The position numbers and the translations under genes were made by a program. A stretch of 64,000 nucleotides of DNA from positions 3,162,001-3,226,000 of the forward strand of contig OY762251.1 in assembly GCA_963665395.2 (NCBI GenBank). The letters are read 5' to 3'. Positions 1 through 7,735 of the stretch are shown here, piece after piece. This DNA is from Bin87 sp963665395 (GTDB lineage Bacteria > Chloroflexota > Dehalococcoidia > Lucifugimonadales > UBA3495). How positions within the stretch are numbered: position 1 is the first letter of the stretch; every line of letters starts with the position of its first letter. The notes beneath the pieces were generated by a model. The model saw only the letters and a program-made list of their open reading frames with translations. It was not told where the DNA came from and searched no databases.

Positions 1-1
1 C

Positions 2-487
2 TCCGGCCTGGTGGCGCCCGGCACCGGCATCGTCCTGCACAACCGGGCGTCTCTTTTCAGCGCAGTGCCCGGACACCCCAACGCCCTGGCCGGAGGCAAA
101 AGACCCTTCCACACCATTATCCCGGCCCTGGCGACCCGGGACGGCGAGTTGTGGCTCAGCTACGGGGTCATGGGTGGGTTCATGCAGCCCCAGGGCCATC
201 TCCAGGTCATCACCAACATGGTGGACTTCGGAATGGATGCCCAGGACGCTTTGAACGCCCTGCGCTTCCAGGTTGCCGGCGACGGCGTTTGGCTCGAGGG
301 CGATGTTGATCAGGATGTCGTAACCGGATTGCACCGCCGCGGCCACCGCGTCAACGTGATGCACGGCCCCCAACGCGGCGGCGCCGGCGGCATGGGTGGC
401 GGGCAGGTAATCAGCCGTGACCCGGACAGCGGCGTACTGAGCGGTGGCAGTGAACCCCGCAAGGATGGCGCCGCGGTCGGCTGGTGA
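2..487 (+). CDS. gamma-glutamyltransferase, C-terminal fragment
   Basis: The frame is open from the window edge and stops with TGA at 485..487, so only about the last 161 residues are seen. They match the C-terminal (small subunit) half of gamma-glutamyltranspeptidase, an Ntn hydrolase that cleaves gamma-glutamyl bonds of glutathione and similar compounds. Visible marks are KRPFHTIIPAL, YGVMGGFMQPQGHLQ and the closing SEPRKDGAAVGW, typical of the family end. The autocatalytic Thr lies upstream of the window. It is convergent with the next gene, with no gap. Family assignment is firm; substrate cannot be judged. Confidence 0.88.
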   Translation, partial: SGLVAPGTGIVLHNRASLFSAVPGHPNALAGGKRPFHTIIPALATRDGELWLSYGVMGGFMQPQGHLQVITNMVDFGMDAQDALNALRFQVAGDGVWLEGDVDQDVVTGLHRRGHRVNVMHGPQRGGAGGMGGGQVISRDPDSGVLSGGSEPRKDGAAVGW

Positions 488-871
488 TTACTTCGACAAC
501 CAGCGTCGAAAACGTTGCCAGCCCGTCTGCGGCTCAGCTTCCACCGGACGGCCTCGCCAGTATTGCTGTTGCTGGGAACCCATCCGCTGGAAGAACATCC
601 ACGCGGCCGCCAGCGCCATAATCACCATGCCGGCCATCGAAAGCCACATGAGATGCGCCACCAATAAGCCGAGCAAAGCCAGCGCCCCCCCGACCACCGC
701 CAACTTGGTAGGAGAAATCAGCCTCGTCCGTTGCTTTGGGCGGGGCGCGAAAGGAGATGGTTGGTCGTCCGGCGGCGGTGCGGTGCTCGGAGGTGTGGCG
801 TCCGGGGCGTCGGTTTCAGATTCCAACTCGCTCAGCAGTTGCTCGATTTCTTGTTCGTAGCGTTCTTTCAT
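488..871 (-). CDS. small two-TM membrane protein, unknown function
   Basis: A 127-residue protein starting at MKERYEQEIE; in-frame codons upstream run into a repeat-rich intergenic stretch, so this ATG is preferred over an earlier one at 991. Residues 1-20 form a short acidic helix, 20-48 are a Pro/Asp-rich linker, and about 54-95 hold two adjacent hydrophobic segments (KLAVVGGALALLGLLVAHLM then MAGMVIMALAAAWMFF). The tail is basic. The layout recalls actinobacterial DUF3040-type proteins, but I see no diagnostic motif. It lies upstream of and divergent from rpmH. Function unknown. Confidence 0.6.
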   Translation of the reverse strand: MKERYEQEIEQLLSELESETDAPDATPPSTAPPPDDQPSPFAPRPKQRTRLISPTKLAVVGGALALLGLLVAHLMWLSMAGMVIMALAAAWMFFQRMGSQQQQYWRGRPVEAEPQTGWQRFRRWLSK

Positions 872-962
872 CGTCGCACTACCCGTGAGAAAGAGCCTCA
901 ATCGTCCATAGTTGCAGCGATTATAACCCGACGCGGAACTTAACGTAACTGCCCCAATGGCC

Positions 963-1118
963 CAGGGTCTTTCGGTTTTCATGTTTGTCATTGCGAGCGC
1001 AGCGAAGCAATCCCGTCAAGGCTCCGGTGGCTAACCACAAACGGGTCTGTTCCAACGACAAGATTGCCATCCGCCAGAGGCGGACTGTGCTCCTCGCAAC
1101 GACAACCGAAAGACCCTG
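963..1118. repeat. inverted-repeat element with GTCATTGCGAGCG core
   Basis: Fills most of the 314-base gap before rpmH. Outer arms CAGGGTCTTTCGGTT (963..977) and AACCGAAAGACCCTG (1104..1118) are perfect inverses. Inside is a GTCATTGCGAGCGCAGCGA half and an opposing CCTCGCAACGAC half. The same core recurs at 14555, 29610 and 40330, so it is a dispersed non-coding repeat. I see no gene in the gap. Confidence 0.75.
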
Positions 1119-1185
1119 CCAATGGCCGGGATTTCTTGACGCAAATCGGGTTTGGCAGTACCATAATCGCCATCGGAGTTACACC

Positions 1186-1323
1186 ATGCCGAAACGCACC
1201 TATCAGCCCAAAAAGCGCCGCCGTGCCCGGGTGCATGGCTTTCGCTCCCGTTCCCGCACCTCCGATGGTCGCGCCGTTCTGCGCCGTCGCCGGTTCAAGG
1301 GCCGGCATCGGCTGTCCGTCTAA
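1186..1323 (+). CDS. rpmH: 50S ribosomal protein L34
   Basis: A 45-residue, strongly basic protein beginning MPKRTYQPKKRRRARVHGFR and ending KGRHRLSV, the standard L34 signature and length. L34 is a late-assembling large-subunit protein. The gene heads the conserved series rpmH-rnpA-yidD-yidC-khpB; here dnaA does not precede it, a repeat and a membrane-protein gene do. The start is the only ATG giving the MPKRTYQP N-terminus. Confidence 0.97.
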   Translation: MPKRTYQPKKRRRARVHGFRSRSRTSDGRAVLRRRRFKGRHRLSV

Positions 1324-1375
1324 ACCCTTGGCCCATCTTAATTCGCCAAGTGCCGTCGCCGGCTGCGTGTGTCCG

Positions 1376-1753
1376 ATGCAGAAACGTCACCGGCTCGGCA
1401 GTCAAAAGCGAATCTCCGAAATTCATCGCCAGGGGCGCAGCGCGGCCAACCGCCTGCTGGTGGTTCGCCTGTTGCCGAACCACCTTGACCATAACCGGTA
1501 CTGTTTCGTCGTCAGCAAGCGGATCGGCAATGCGGTGGTCCGGAACCAGGTGAAACGCCGCTTGCGCGAAACGATCCGAAATGCCGATACGGCCCCCGGA
1601 TGGGATACTATACTCATCGCTCGACGTGGAGCCGGCGAAGCTGATTTCAATCGATTGCGAATGGCCACCCATAACCTGATCCGGCGGACCCCCTTGGGTG
1701 GGCCTCGCGCCGACGCTTCCCAAAAACCTTTCCACCCGGACGGTACTGCATGA
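1376..1753 (+). CDS. rnpA: ribonuclease P protein component
   Basis: A 125-residue basic protein that binds RNase P RNA and helps 5' maturation of pre-tRNA. The start MQKRHRLGSQKRISEIHRQG aligns with the usual RnpA N-terminus. The RNA-binding signature RNQVKRRLRE (the RNR motif) is present, preceded by VVSKRIGNAVV. The last ~25 residues (GGPRADASQKPFHPDGTA) are a family-variable tail. Its stop overlaps the yidD start as ATGA, implying translational coupling. Overlapping longer frames upstream lack the signature and are rejected as starts. Confidence 0.95.
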   Translation: MQKRHRLGSQKRISEIHRQGRSAANRLLVVRLLPNHLDHNRYCFVVSKRIGNAVVRNQVKRRLRETIRNADTAPGWDTILIARRGAGEADFNRLRMATHNLIRRTPLGGPRADASQKPFHPDGTA

Positions 1754-1959
1754 GACGCCTGGCCATCGGCTCAATCCGTCTGTACCAGCTGGTATTGTCC
1801 CCTTATTGGCCGGGGCTGTGTCGCTACCAACCCAGTTGCTCGCAGTACGCCGTCGATGCCATCACCCGTTACGGGTTCGTCAGAGGGAGTTGGCTCGGGT
1901 TCCGCCGGATCTTGCGCTGCCGGCCCCTGGGCGGCGCGGGATACGACCCGGTTACCTGA
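1750..1959 (+). CDS. yidD: membrane protein insertion efficiency factor YidD
   Basis: A 69-residue protein of the YidD family, which associates with the inner membrane and assists YidC/Sec insertion. Family marks: YQLVLSPYWPGLCRYQPSCS near the start, conserved Cys residues, and RCRPLGGAGYDPV at the end. The start ATG overlaps the rnpA stop by four bases. Context between rnpA and yidC is the classic one. Confidence 0.95.
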   Translation: MRRLAIGSIRLYQLVLSPYWPGLCRYQPSCSQYAVDAITRYGFVRGSWLGFRRILRCRPLGGAGYDPVT

Positions 1960-1968
1960 TCTTTGAAC

Positions 1969-3213
1969 ATGTCAAGACTTTTCCCGCCCTCCCGCAACCC
2001 CGCGGTCCAACCGCGCCATCGAAACACCTCCTCGCTTTGGCGATTTTCGGCCCTTCTGGCCTTGGCCGGGCTTTTGTGTCTGGCCGCCACCGGATGCGCG
2101 CGCGACTTGGGCGCATCGACCCGCGGTTGGGGTTCGGTGGCCGCCATCAACGACGTGGTGTACGCGACGACGCTGCAAGGTCAACTTTACGCCCTGAACG
2201 ACTTGGGACCTGACGGCGTCAGCGCCCGCTGGATCTCAACAATCGGGGCCGACCGGGGATTCCACGGCGCCTATAACCCTCCCACGGTGGGCCGCTATCT
2301 GTACGTCGCCGGCATTGACGGATTCCTGTACGCTTTCAACCCTCCCGCCGCGGGCGGCCCGGTGGAAGTAGCCTGGCGCAAGCCCAACATCGAGGCCGAG
2401 GACATGACGCCGTTGGTTGGAAGTCCTGGCTTGGACGAAGCCGGTGGTATCGTTGCGGTGGGTTCTGAAGACGGCGGCCTCTACGCTTACAACGCCCTGA
2501 CCGGAGACGAGTTGCGCTGGTCTCCCTTTCGGACCGAGCCCAGCGGCGAGATCTGGTCCACCCCGGTTCTCCGCAATGGAGTGGCCTACTTCGGATCGCA
2601 AAACGGAACCGTGTACGCCGTGGACCTGACCACCGGCGCGGAAAAATGGCGGTTTGAAACCGGCGGCGCCATCGTTGCCACGCCGCTGATCTTCAACAAT
2701 CTCTTGATCGTTGGCTCTTTTGATCGGCAGCTTTATGCCCTGCGCCTCAATGACGGTCAACCCCGCTGGCAGCACGAAGCTGCCAACTGGTGGTGGGCTA
2801 CCCCGGTCGCTTCCGAGCGCGCCGTTTTCGCCCCGTCCATGGATGGAAAGGTGTACGCTCTCGATGCCAACGGAACGCTGCTCTGGGCCTACGATGTGGG
2901 AGCGCCCATTGTTGCCAACCCGATACTCCTTGAACGGGGTCTGGTGGTGGGCACGGTGGAGGGTAAGTTGGCGGTGCTTCGCGCCACCGTATCGGATCAC
3001 GGCCCAGCCCAGGAGATTGCGTCCCTGACCGTGGGCGACGCCGAAATTAAAGCGCCGTTGATCGTCGCCAGCAGCCGGTCCGCCGGAATTGCCGATCCGC
3101 CCGATTCGGTGTACATCGGGTCCGACGATGGCAAGGTCCGCCGCGTTCAGGTGCGCTCCGGCATCAATATCATGTGGTGCTATGACACCAGCGAAAACAC
3201 CCGGTGCAACTAG
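1969..3213 (+). CDS. PQQ-like beta-propeller lipoprotein
   Basis: 414 residues from the ATG at 1969 (a TTG six bases upstream is possible). The N-terminus has a hydrophobic signal and a lipobox-like ATGC placing the lipidated Cys near residue 43. The rest is a series of beta-propeller blades with the usual LYALNDL, GLYAYNALTGDELRW, GTVYAVDLTTGAEKWRFETG and KVYALDANGTLLWAYD motifs, as in BamB and PQQ-binding quinoproteins. A dehydrogenase catalytic site is not evident, so a scaffold role in the envelope is more likely. It sits between yidD and yidC, which is unusual and suggests a link to membrane protein biogenesis; that link is inference. Confidence 0.8.
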   Translation: MSRLFPPSRNPAVQPRHRNTSSLWRFSALLALAGLLCLAATGCARDLGASTRGWGSVAAINDVVYATTLQGQLYALNDLGPDGVSARWISTIGADRGFHGAYNPPTVGRYLYVAGIDGFLYAFNPPAAGGPVEVAWRKPNIEAEDMTPLVGSPGLDEAGGIVAVGSEDGGLYAYNALTGDELRWSPFRTEPSGEIWSTPVLRNGVAYFGSQNGTVYAVDLTTGAEKWRFETGGAIVATPLIFNNLLIVGSFDRQLYALRLNDGQPRWQHEAANWWWATPVASERAVFAPSMDGKVYALDANGTLLWAYDVGAPIVANPILLERGLVVGTVEGKLAVLRATVSDHGPAQEIASLTVGDAEIKAPLIVASSRSAGIADPPDSVYIGSDDGKVRRVQVRSGINIMWCYDTSENTRCN

Positions 3214-3240
3214 GCTCAATGACGAGATAGGTCAACACCC

Positions 3241-4170
3241 GTGGAATTCTTCTCCATATTCGTTCTGCTGTGGAACGAAATCATCATTCGGCCCATGCTC
3301 AACACCCTGCTGGTGTTGTACGTGGTCTGCTTCTCGCAGATGGGCGTGGCGATCATCGTCTTCACCGTGCTGGTTCGCGTGGTCACCATCCCGTTGACGG
3401 TGCGCCAACTGCGCCAGATGCGCGCCATGACCGCGCTGCAACCCCGTGTGCGGGAGATCCAGGAGCGTTACGCCGGCGATCGGCAGCGTACCTCCCAGGA
3501 AACCATGCGGCTCTATCGGGAAAGCGGCGTCAACCCCATCGGCTGCCTGGGGCCGTTGATCGTCCAAATGCCCATCTTGATCGGCCTGTTCCGCGTCCTG
3601 ATCCTGACGCTGTTCAACAACCCCGAAGACCTGGTGCGCCTGTCGGACAAGCTGTATTCGTGGATCACCTTCGTACCCATTCATGCTGCTGTACCGGTTA
3701 ACAACGGCTTTTTGTGGCTGGACTTGAGCCAGCCGGACCCGTCCCCCATCGTTATGCCCATCCTGGTGGCGGTCACCACCTGGGTGCAGCAGAAGATGAC
3801 CCAGATGCCGTCACCCGACCCCCGTCAGCAGTCGAGTCAAACGATGATGCTGTGGATGATGCCCATTTTCCTGGGGGCATTCTCCCTGGGTTGGCCCAGC
3901 GGACTGCCCCTTTACTGGGTGGTCTCCAATCTCATCGGCATCGGTATCCAGTACTTTATCACCGGTTGGGGGCCGTTGTTCCCGCTGTTCCCGCGTCGTG
4001 GCGGAGAGACCGAAGAAGTCGCGCCGGTGACGCCGGCTCCCGAACCTCAGGAGAATAGACCCGATGGATCAGATAGTGCAAACCGGGAGAACCGTAGAAG
4101 AGGCCGAAGAACTGGCGCTCGCAGCTCTCGGCGCCGACCGCAGCGAGGTCGAGGTCGAAATACTAAATAG
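3241..4170 (+). CDS. yidC: membrane protein insertase YidC
   Basis: 309 residues, GTG start. It lacks the large periplasmic domain of proteobacterial YidC and so resembles the short Gram-positive/Chloroflexota form. TM1 carries the conserved Arg of the hydrophilic groove (VLVRVVTIPLT, R46). Further TMs include IGCLGPLIVQMPILIGLFRV and LPLYWVVSNLIGIGIQYFI. The last ~45 residues are an Arg-rich tail (NRENRRRGRRTGARSSRR) that would contact the ribosome. The final 107 bases also encode the start of khpB in another frame, so this tail is under dual coding. Confidence 0.96.
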   Translation: MEFFSIFVLLWNEIIIRPMLNTLLVLYVVCFSQMGVAIIVFTVLVRVVTIPLTVRQLRQMRAMTALQPRVREIQERYAGDRQRTSQETMRLYRESGVNPIGCLGPLIVQMPILIGLFRVLILTLFNNPEDLVRLSDKLYSWITFVPIHAAVPVNNGFLWLDLSQPDPSPIVMPILVAVTTWVQQKMTQMPSPDPRQQSSQTMMLWMMPIFLGAFSLGWPSGLPLYWVVSNLIGIGIQYFITGWGPLFPLFPRRGGETEEVAPVTPAPEPQENRPDGSDSANRENRRRGRRTGARSSRRRPQRGRGRNTK

Positions 4171-4819
4171 GGGCCGTCAGGGTTTCCTCGGCATCGGCGG
4201 CGAGCTCGCCGAGGTTCGAGTTACCCGGCTCGCCGCCGACTCCCCGGAAGACGACGCTGACTCCGGCTATGATGCTTACGACGCTGAAGACGAGCCCGAA
4301 GCGGAAACCCGGGTTGGCGACGCTCAACCTGAAACGCCGCCTCGCCCGACTGCGGAAACCCCGGCCGGTCTCGCAATCCAATCAGTCGAGCGCATCCTGA
4401 ACATCGTCGGAGCCGAAGTTGACGTTAACCTCCGCTCTGAACACGATGAACTGGCCGGCGGGCCTGTCATCGACATCCACGGGCCCGATTCCGGGCTGCT
4501 CATCGGCCGCAGAGGCAACACCCTCCAGTCCTTGCAGTTTATCGTGCAGAGCATCGTGCGCCAGCAGTTCGATCAGGACGTCCGGGTCGCGCTGGATGTT
4601 GAACAGTACCGGAGCCGCCGGGAGGACTCCCTCCGGGAGATGGCTGACCGCGTCGCCAATCGCGTCGCCCAAACCGGCCGCAGCATCACTCTGGAACCCA
4701 TGACCCCGTCGGATCGCCGGGTAATACATCTCTATCTGGGCGAGCGAGACGGCGTCCGTACCGAAAGTGTCGGCTACGGCGAAGGCCGCAAGGTCCAGAT
4801 CATCCCCGAACGCGACTGA
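4064..4819 (+). CDS. khpB: RNA-binding protein KhpB (Jag/EloR)
   Basis: 251 residues. An N-terminal Jag domain (about 1-55; VEEAEELALAALGADRSEVE, then GRQGFLGIGG), an acidic linker (70-110), a KH domain with the GXXG loop IGRRGNTL (about 145-152) and a C-terminal R3H domain (MTPSDRRVIHLYL). The family binds RNA and affects cell elongation. A Shine-Dalgarno AGGAG lies ten bases before the ATG, inside yidC, which supports the 107-base overlap as real. Confidence in identity is high. Confidence 0.94.
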   Translation: MDQIVQTGRTVEEAEELALAALGADRSEVEVEILNRGRQGFLGIGGELAEVRVTRLAADSPEDDADSGYDAYDAEDEPEAETRVGDAQPETPPRPTAETPAGLAIQSVERILNIVGAEVDVNLRSEHDELAGGPVIDIHGPDSGLLIGRRGNTLQSLQFIVQSIVRQQFDQDVRVALDVEQYRSRREDSLREMADRVANRVAQTGRSITLEPMTPSDRRVIHLYLGERDGVRTESVGYGEGRKVQIIPERD

Positions 4820-4911
4820 ACGCCTATTGCGCCATTGCCACCGTGCGTCACAGCCGGCAAATCGCTGCTTTTGCCGTTGACCTGGTTGGGGCTGCCCAAT
4901 AGAATGCCACC

Positions 4912-6360
4912 ATGAGCTGGTGCATTATCAATGGGTTGCAGTCCGCTGCCTTCGACCACCCGCGCGAGGAGTGCGGGATAGTCGGCATATACCAGGAGCG
5001 CAGCCACAGCGCGTCCCTGGCGGCCGTGGGCTTGTTTGCCTTGCAGCACCGCGGCCAGGAGTCGGCGGGAGTGGCGGCGGTGGACGCGGGAAAGATACAG
5101 GTCCACACCGGGATGGGCTTGGTGTCGGAAGCCTTTCACGATGGCGACATCGACCGCCTCACCGGGGAAATGGCCATCGGCCACACCCGCTATTCCACCA
5201 CTGGATCCAGCCGGTACTCCAACGCGCAGCCGCTGCTGGTTAGCGGACTTAACGGTCAGCTGGCCGTGGCCCACAATGGGAACATCATCAACTCGCTACA
5301 GTTGCGCGAACTGCTGCAAACGCGCTGGGGATGTCATTTCGAGACCAGTACCGACAGCGAGGCCATAGCCCATCTCCTCGTCAACGCGCCCGGCGCAACT
5401 TGGGCCGATCGTATTTTCTACGGCATGCGCCTGATGCAGGGAGCATTTTCCCTGACGTTGTTGACTCCAGATGCTGTTATCGCGGCCCGCGACCCCCTGG
5501 GCATTCGTCCGCTGTGCCTGGGCCGTCTGCCCGACGGTTGGGTCACCGCCTCTGAAACCTGCGCCTTGGACCATATGCAGGCCGAGTTCGTCCGCGAACT
5601 GGAACCCGGCGAGGTGGTGGTGCTGGATCAGGACGGCGTTCACTCCGAAATTTACGAAGGCGCGTCCAGTCGCAATCGGGCTCTGTGCGTTTTCGAATGG
5701 ATCTACTTCGCCCGGCCCGACAGCGTCATGGACGGCCGCCTGATGCACTCCGTCCGCGAGGAAATGGGCGCGCAACTGGCCCGCGAGCACCCAGCGGACG
5801 CCGACCTGGTCATCGGCATTCCCGATTCTTCCACTTCCGCCGCCGTGGGCTACTCCCGGGAATCCGGCATTCCTTTCGCCAACGGACTGGTGCGGAACCG
5901 CTATGTCGGGCGCACCTTCATCGAACCGGAGCAGCAGCGTCGCGACCGTGGCGTGCGACAGAAATTCAATCCCATGCCGGCCGTGCTCCGCGGCAAGCGC
6001 CTGGTGGTGGTTGATGACAGCATCGTCCGCGGCACCACGACGCCTCACGTGGTGGAGCTGTTGCGCCGGGCCGGCGCCGCCGAGATCCACCTCCGCGTCT
6101 GTGCGCCCCCTATCAAGCATCCTTGCTACCTGGGCGTGGACATGGCGACACGCCAGGAGTTGATCGCCGCCAACAAGACCATTCCCGAAATCCGTGACGT
6201 AACCGGAGCGGATACCCTGGGCTATCTCAGCGTGCGGGGATTGATGGGATTGGTGCGAGGCAAGCAGGGCGGGTTCTGCGACGCCTGCTTCACGGGCAAC
6301 TATCCGGTTCCGGTCCAGTTGGAATTGACCAAGCAGGCGTTGGAACCGGTCACGGCGTGA
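4912..6360 (+). CDS. purF: amidophosphoribosyltransferase
   Basis: 482 residues. First committed step of purine synthesis: PRPP plus glutamine to phosphoribosylamine. A 20-residue propeptide precedes the Ntn nucleophile Cys21 (REECGIVGIY), so the enzyme should self-process. Glutaminase landmarks are HRGQESAGVA and GHTRYSTTGSS; the PRPP loop is VVVDDSIVRGTT (366-376). Cys259, Cys405, Cys456 and Cys459 sit where the Bacillus-type enzyme binds a 4Fe-4S cluster. The stop overlaps the purM start (GTGA). No clear Shine-Dalgarno is visible. Confidence 0.97.
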   Translation: MSWCIINGLQSAAFDHPREECGIVGIYQERSHSASLAAVGLFALQHRGQESAGVAAVDAGKIQVHTGMGLVSEAFHDGDIDRLTGEMAIGHTRYSTTGSSRYSNAQPLLVSGLNGQLAVAHNGNIINSLQLRELLQTRWGCHFETSTDSEAIAHLLVNAPGATWADRIFYGMRLMQGAFSLTLLTPDAVIAARDPLGIRPLCLGRLPDGWVTASETCALDHMQAEFVRELEPGEVVVLDQDGVHSEIYEGASSRNRALCVFEWIYFARPDSVMDGRLMHSVREEMGAQLAREHPADADLVIGIPDSSTSAAVGYSRESGIPFANGLVRNRYVGRTFIEPEQQRRDRGVRQKFNPMPAVLRGKRLVVVDDSIVRGTTTPHVVELLRRAGAAEIHLRVCAPPIKHPCYLGVDMATRQELIAANKTIPEIRDVTGADTLGYLSVRGLMGLVRGKQGGFCDACFTGNYPVPVQLELTKQALEPVTA

Positions 6361-7412
6361 CGATTACCGGAGAAGCACCTTTGGCTGACCCGGCACCGTC
6401 CTCCTACGAAGCCGCCGGCGTTGCCTTAGACGCCATGGACGGCCTGAAAGACCGCATCAAAGCCTTTGCGGCGATGACCCACGGCCCGGAAGTCCTGGAC
6501 GGCGGCGGCGGCTTTGCCGGGATGTTCGCCTTGTCCGGCTACGACGATCCGGTGCTGGTAGCCAGTACCGACGGCGTCGGCACCAAGCTCAAGATCGCCG
6601 CTCAACTGGGCCACTTTGAGGGCGTCGGCCAGGACCTGGTCACGCTCAACGTCAACGACATACTGACCAAAGGCGCTCGTCCCCTGTTCTTTCTCGATTA
6701 TATGTCCTTCACCGCCCTGGACGAGCACCGGCTGGAAATGCTGATGCGCGGCATCGCCTGGGGCTGCCGCGAGGCCGGATGCGCCCTCATCGGCGGCGAA
6801 ACCGCCCAACTGCCGGGCGTGTACTCTGAAACCGACTTCGACTTGGCCGGCTTTGTGGTGGGCGTCGCCGAGCGCGGTCGGCTCTTGGACGGCAGCCGCA
6901 TCGTCCCCGGCGACCGGCTGATTGGCATACCTTCCAGCGGTGTCCACACCAACGGCTTCTCGCTGGTGCGCCGGGTCTTCGGCTTGGATGACGACCCAAC
7001 CGCCCTGTTCCGAACCTGCCCCGGCCTGGAGCGCAACCTGGGCGACGAGTTGATGGTGCGCCACCGGGCCTACTATCCGTTGCTGGCTCCGTATCTTGAC
7101 CAAATCAAAGCCTTGAGCCACATCACCGGCGGCGGACTGCCCGGCAAAATGCCGGCTTCCCTGCCGCATAGCGTCGCCGCCGAGTTTCGCGTGGGTTCCT
7201 GGCGCGTTCCGCCCGTCTTTCCCGCCATTCAGCAGGCCGGCAACATCAGCGACGAAGAAATGTACCGGGTGTTCAACATGGGTCTTGGCATGGTTGCCGT
7301 CTGCAACGACGCCGGCGCCGACGCCCTGCTGGCCGGGCTGCCCGACGCGGTTGACGTAGGCCGCATCGTGGCCCGCGCCGGCGAAGCCAGGACTGTTTTC
7401 CGAAGTTCCTAG
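6357..7412 (+). CDS. purM: phosphoribosylformylglycinamidine cyclo-ligase
   Basis: 351 residues, GTG start overlapping the purF stop. Converts FGAM to AIR with ATP. Family features: SYEAAGVALDA near the N-terminus, the Gly-rich loop GGGGFAGMFAL, ASTDGVGTKLKIA, LNVNDILTKGARPLFFLDY, GGETAQLPGVY and ITGGGLPGKMP. Length is normal. It is co-transcribed with purF and probably with the small gene and purH that follow. Confidence 0.97.
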   Translation: MTITGEAPLADPAPSSYEAAGVALDAMDGLKDRIKAFAAMTHGPEVLDGGGGFAGMFALSGYDDPVLVASTDGVGTKLKIAAQLGHFEGVGQDLVTLNVNDILTKGARPLFFLDYMSFTALDEHRLEMLMRGIAWGCREAGCALIGGETAQLPGVYSETDFDLAGFVVGVAERGRLLDGSRIVPGDRLIGIPSSGVHTNGFSLVRRVFGLDDDPTALFRTCPGLERNLGDELMVRHRAYYPLLAPYLDQIKALSHITGGGLPGKMPASLPHSVAAEFRVGSWRVPPVFPAIQQAGNISDEEMYRVFNMGLGMVAVCNDAGADALLAGLPDAVDVGRIVARAGEARTVFRSS

Positions 7413-7436
7413 CGCTACTACTGGAGGATAGATGAC

Positions 7437-7697
7437 ATGGGCATGAAAAATCCGTTCCGCCGCCGCGGCGGCAGCAACAAAGCGCAACCGGAAGGGGAAG
7501 CAGTGATGGATGTGATGCGCCCCTGGTGGGCCTGGGGCCCGATCGGTTTGATATGGTTTGGCGGCATCGGGCACCATTCCGGCGCCAACATCGACGCCGG
7601 ACATATGCCCCATCACGGCGACGCCGGCAATTACCATCACCCCGTCGATCCGGGCGGCGGATTCGGCGGTTTTGACGGCGGCGGCGGGGCTATCTAG
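7437..7697 (+). CDS. small Gly/His-rich protein between purM and purH
   Basis: 86 residues, unrecognised. A GGAGG site 10-15 bases upstream fits the ATG at 7437. Basic N-terminus (MGMKNPFRRRGGSN), a short Trp-rich hydrophobic patch (RPWWAWGPIGLIWFGGIG, about 28-45), then a His/Gly-rich tail with spaced His pairs (GHHSGANIDAGHMPHHGDAG). The tail could bind a metal, but this is speculation. It is 24 bases after purM and 38 before purH, so probably co-expressed. No equivalent is usual in pur operons. Confidence 0.65.
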   Translation: MGMKNPFRRRGGSNKAQPEGEAVMDVMRPWWAWGPIGLIWFGGIGHHSGANIDAGHMPHHGDAGNYHHPVDPGGGFGGFDGGGGAI

Positions 7698-7735
7698 CGG
7701 CCTGTCCGAAAACTGAAAAGGAGATTTCCAGGAAC

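Noticed and set aside
1..1200. Possible replication origin near rpmH
   Set aside because: No dnaA or DnaA-box cluster seen; rpmH is preceded by a dispersed repeat and an unrelated gene.
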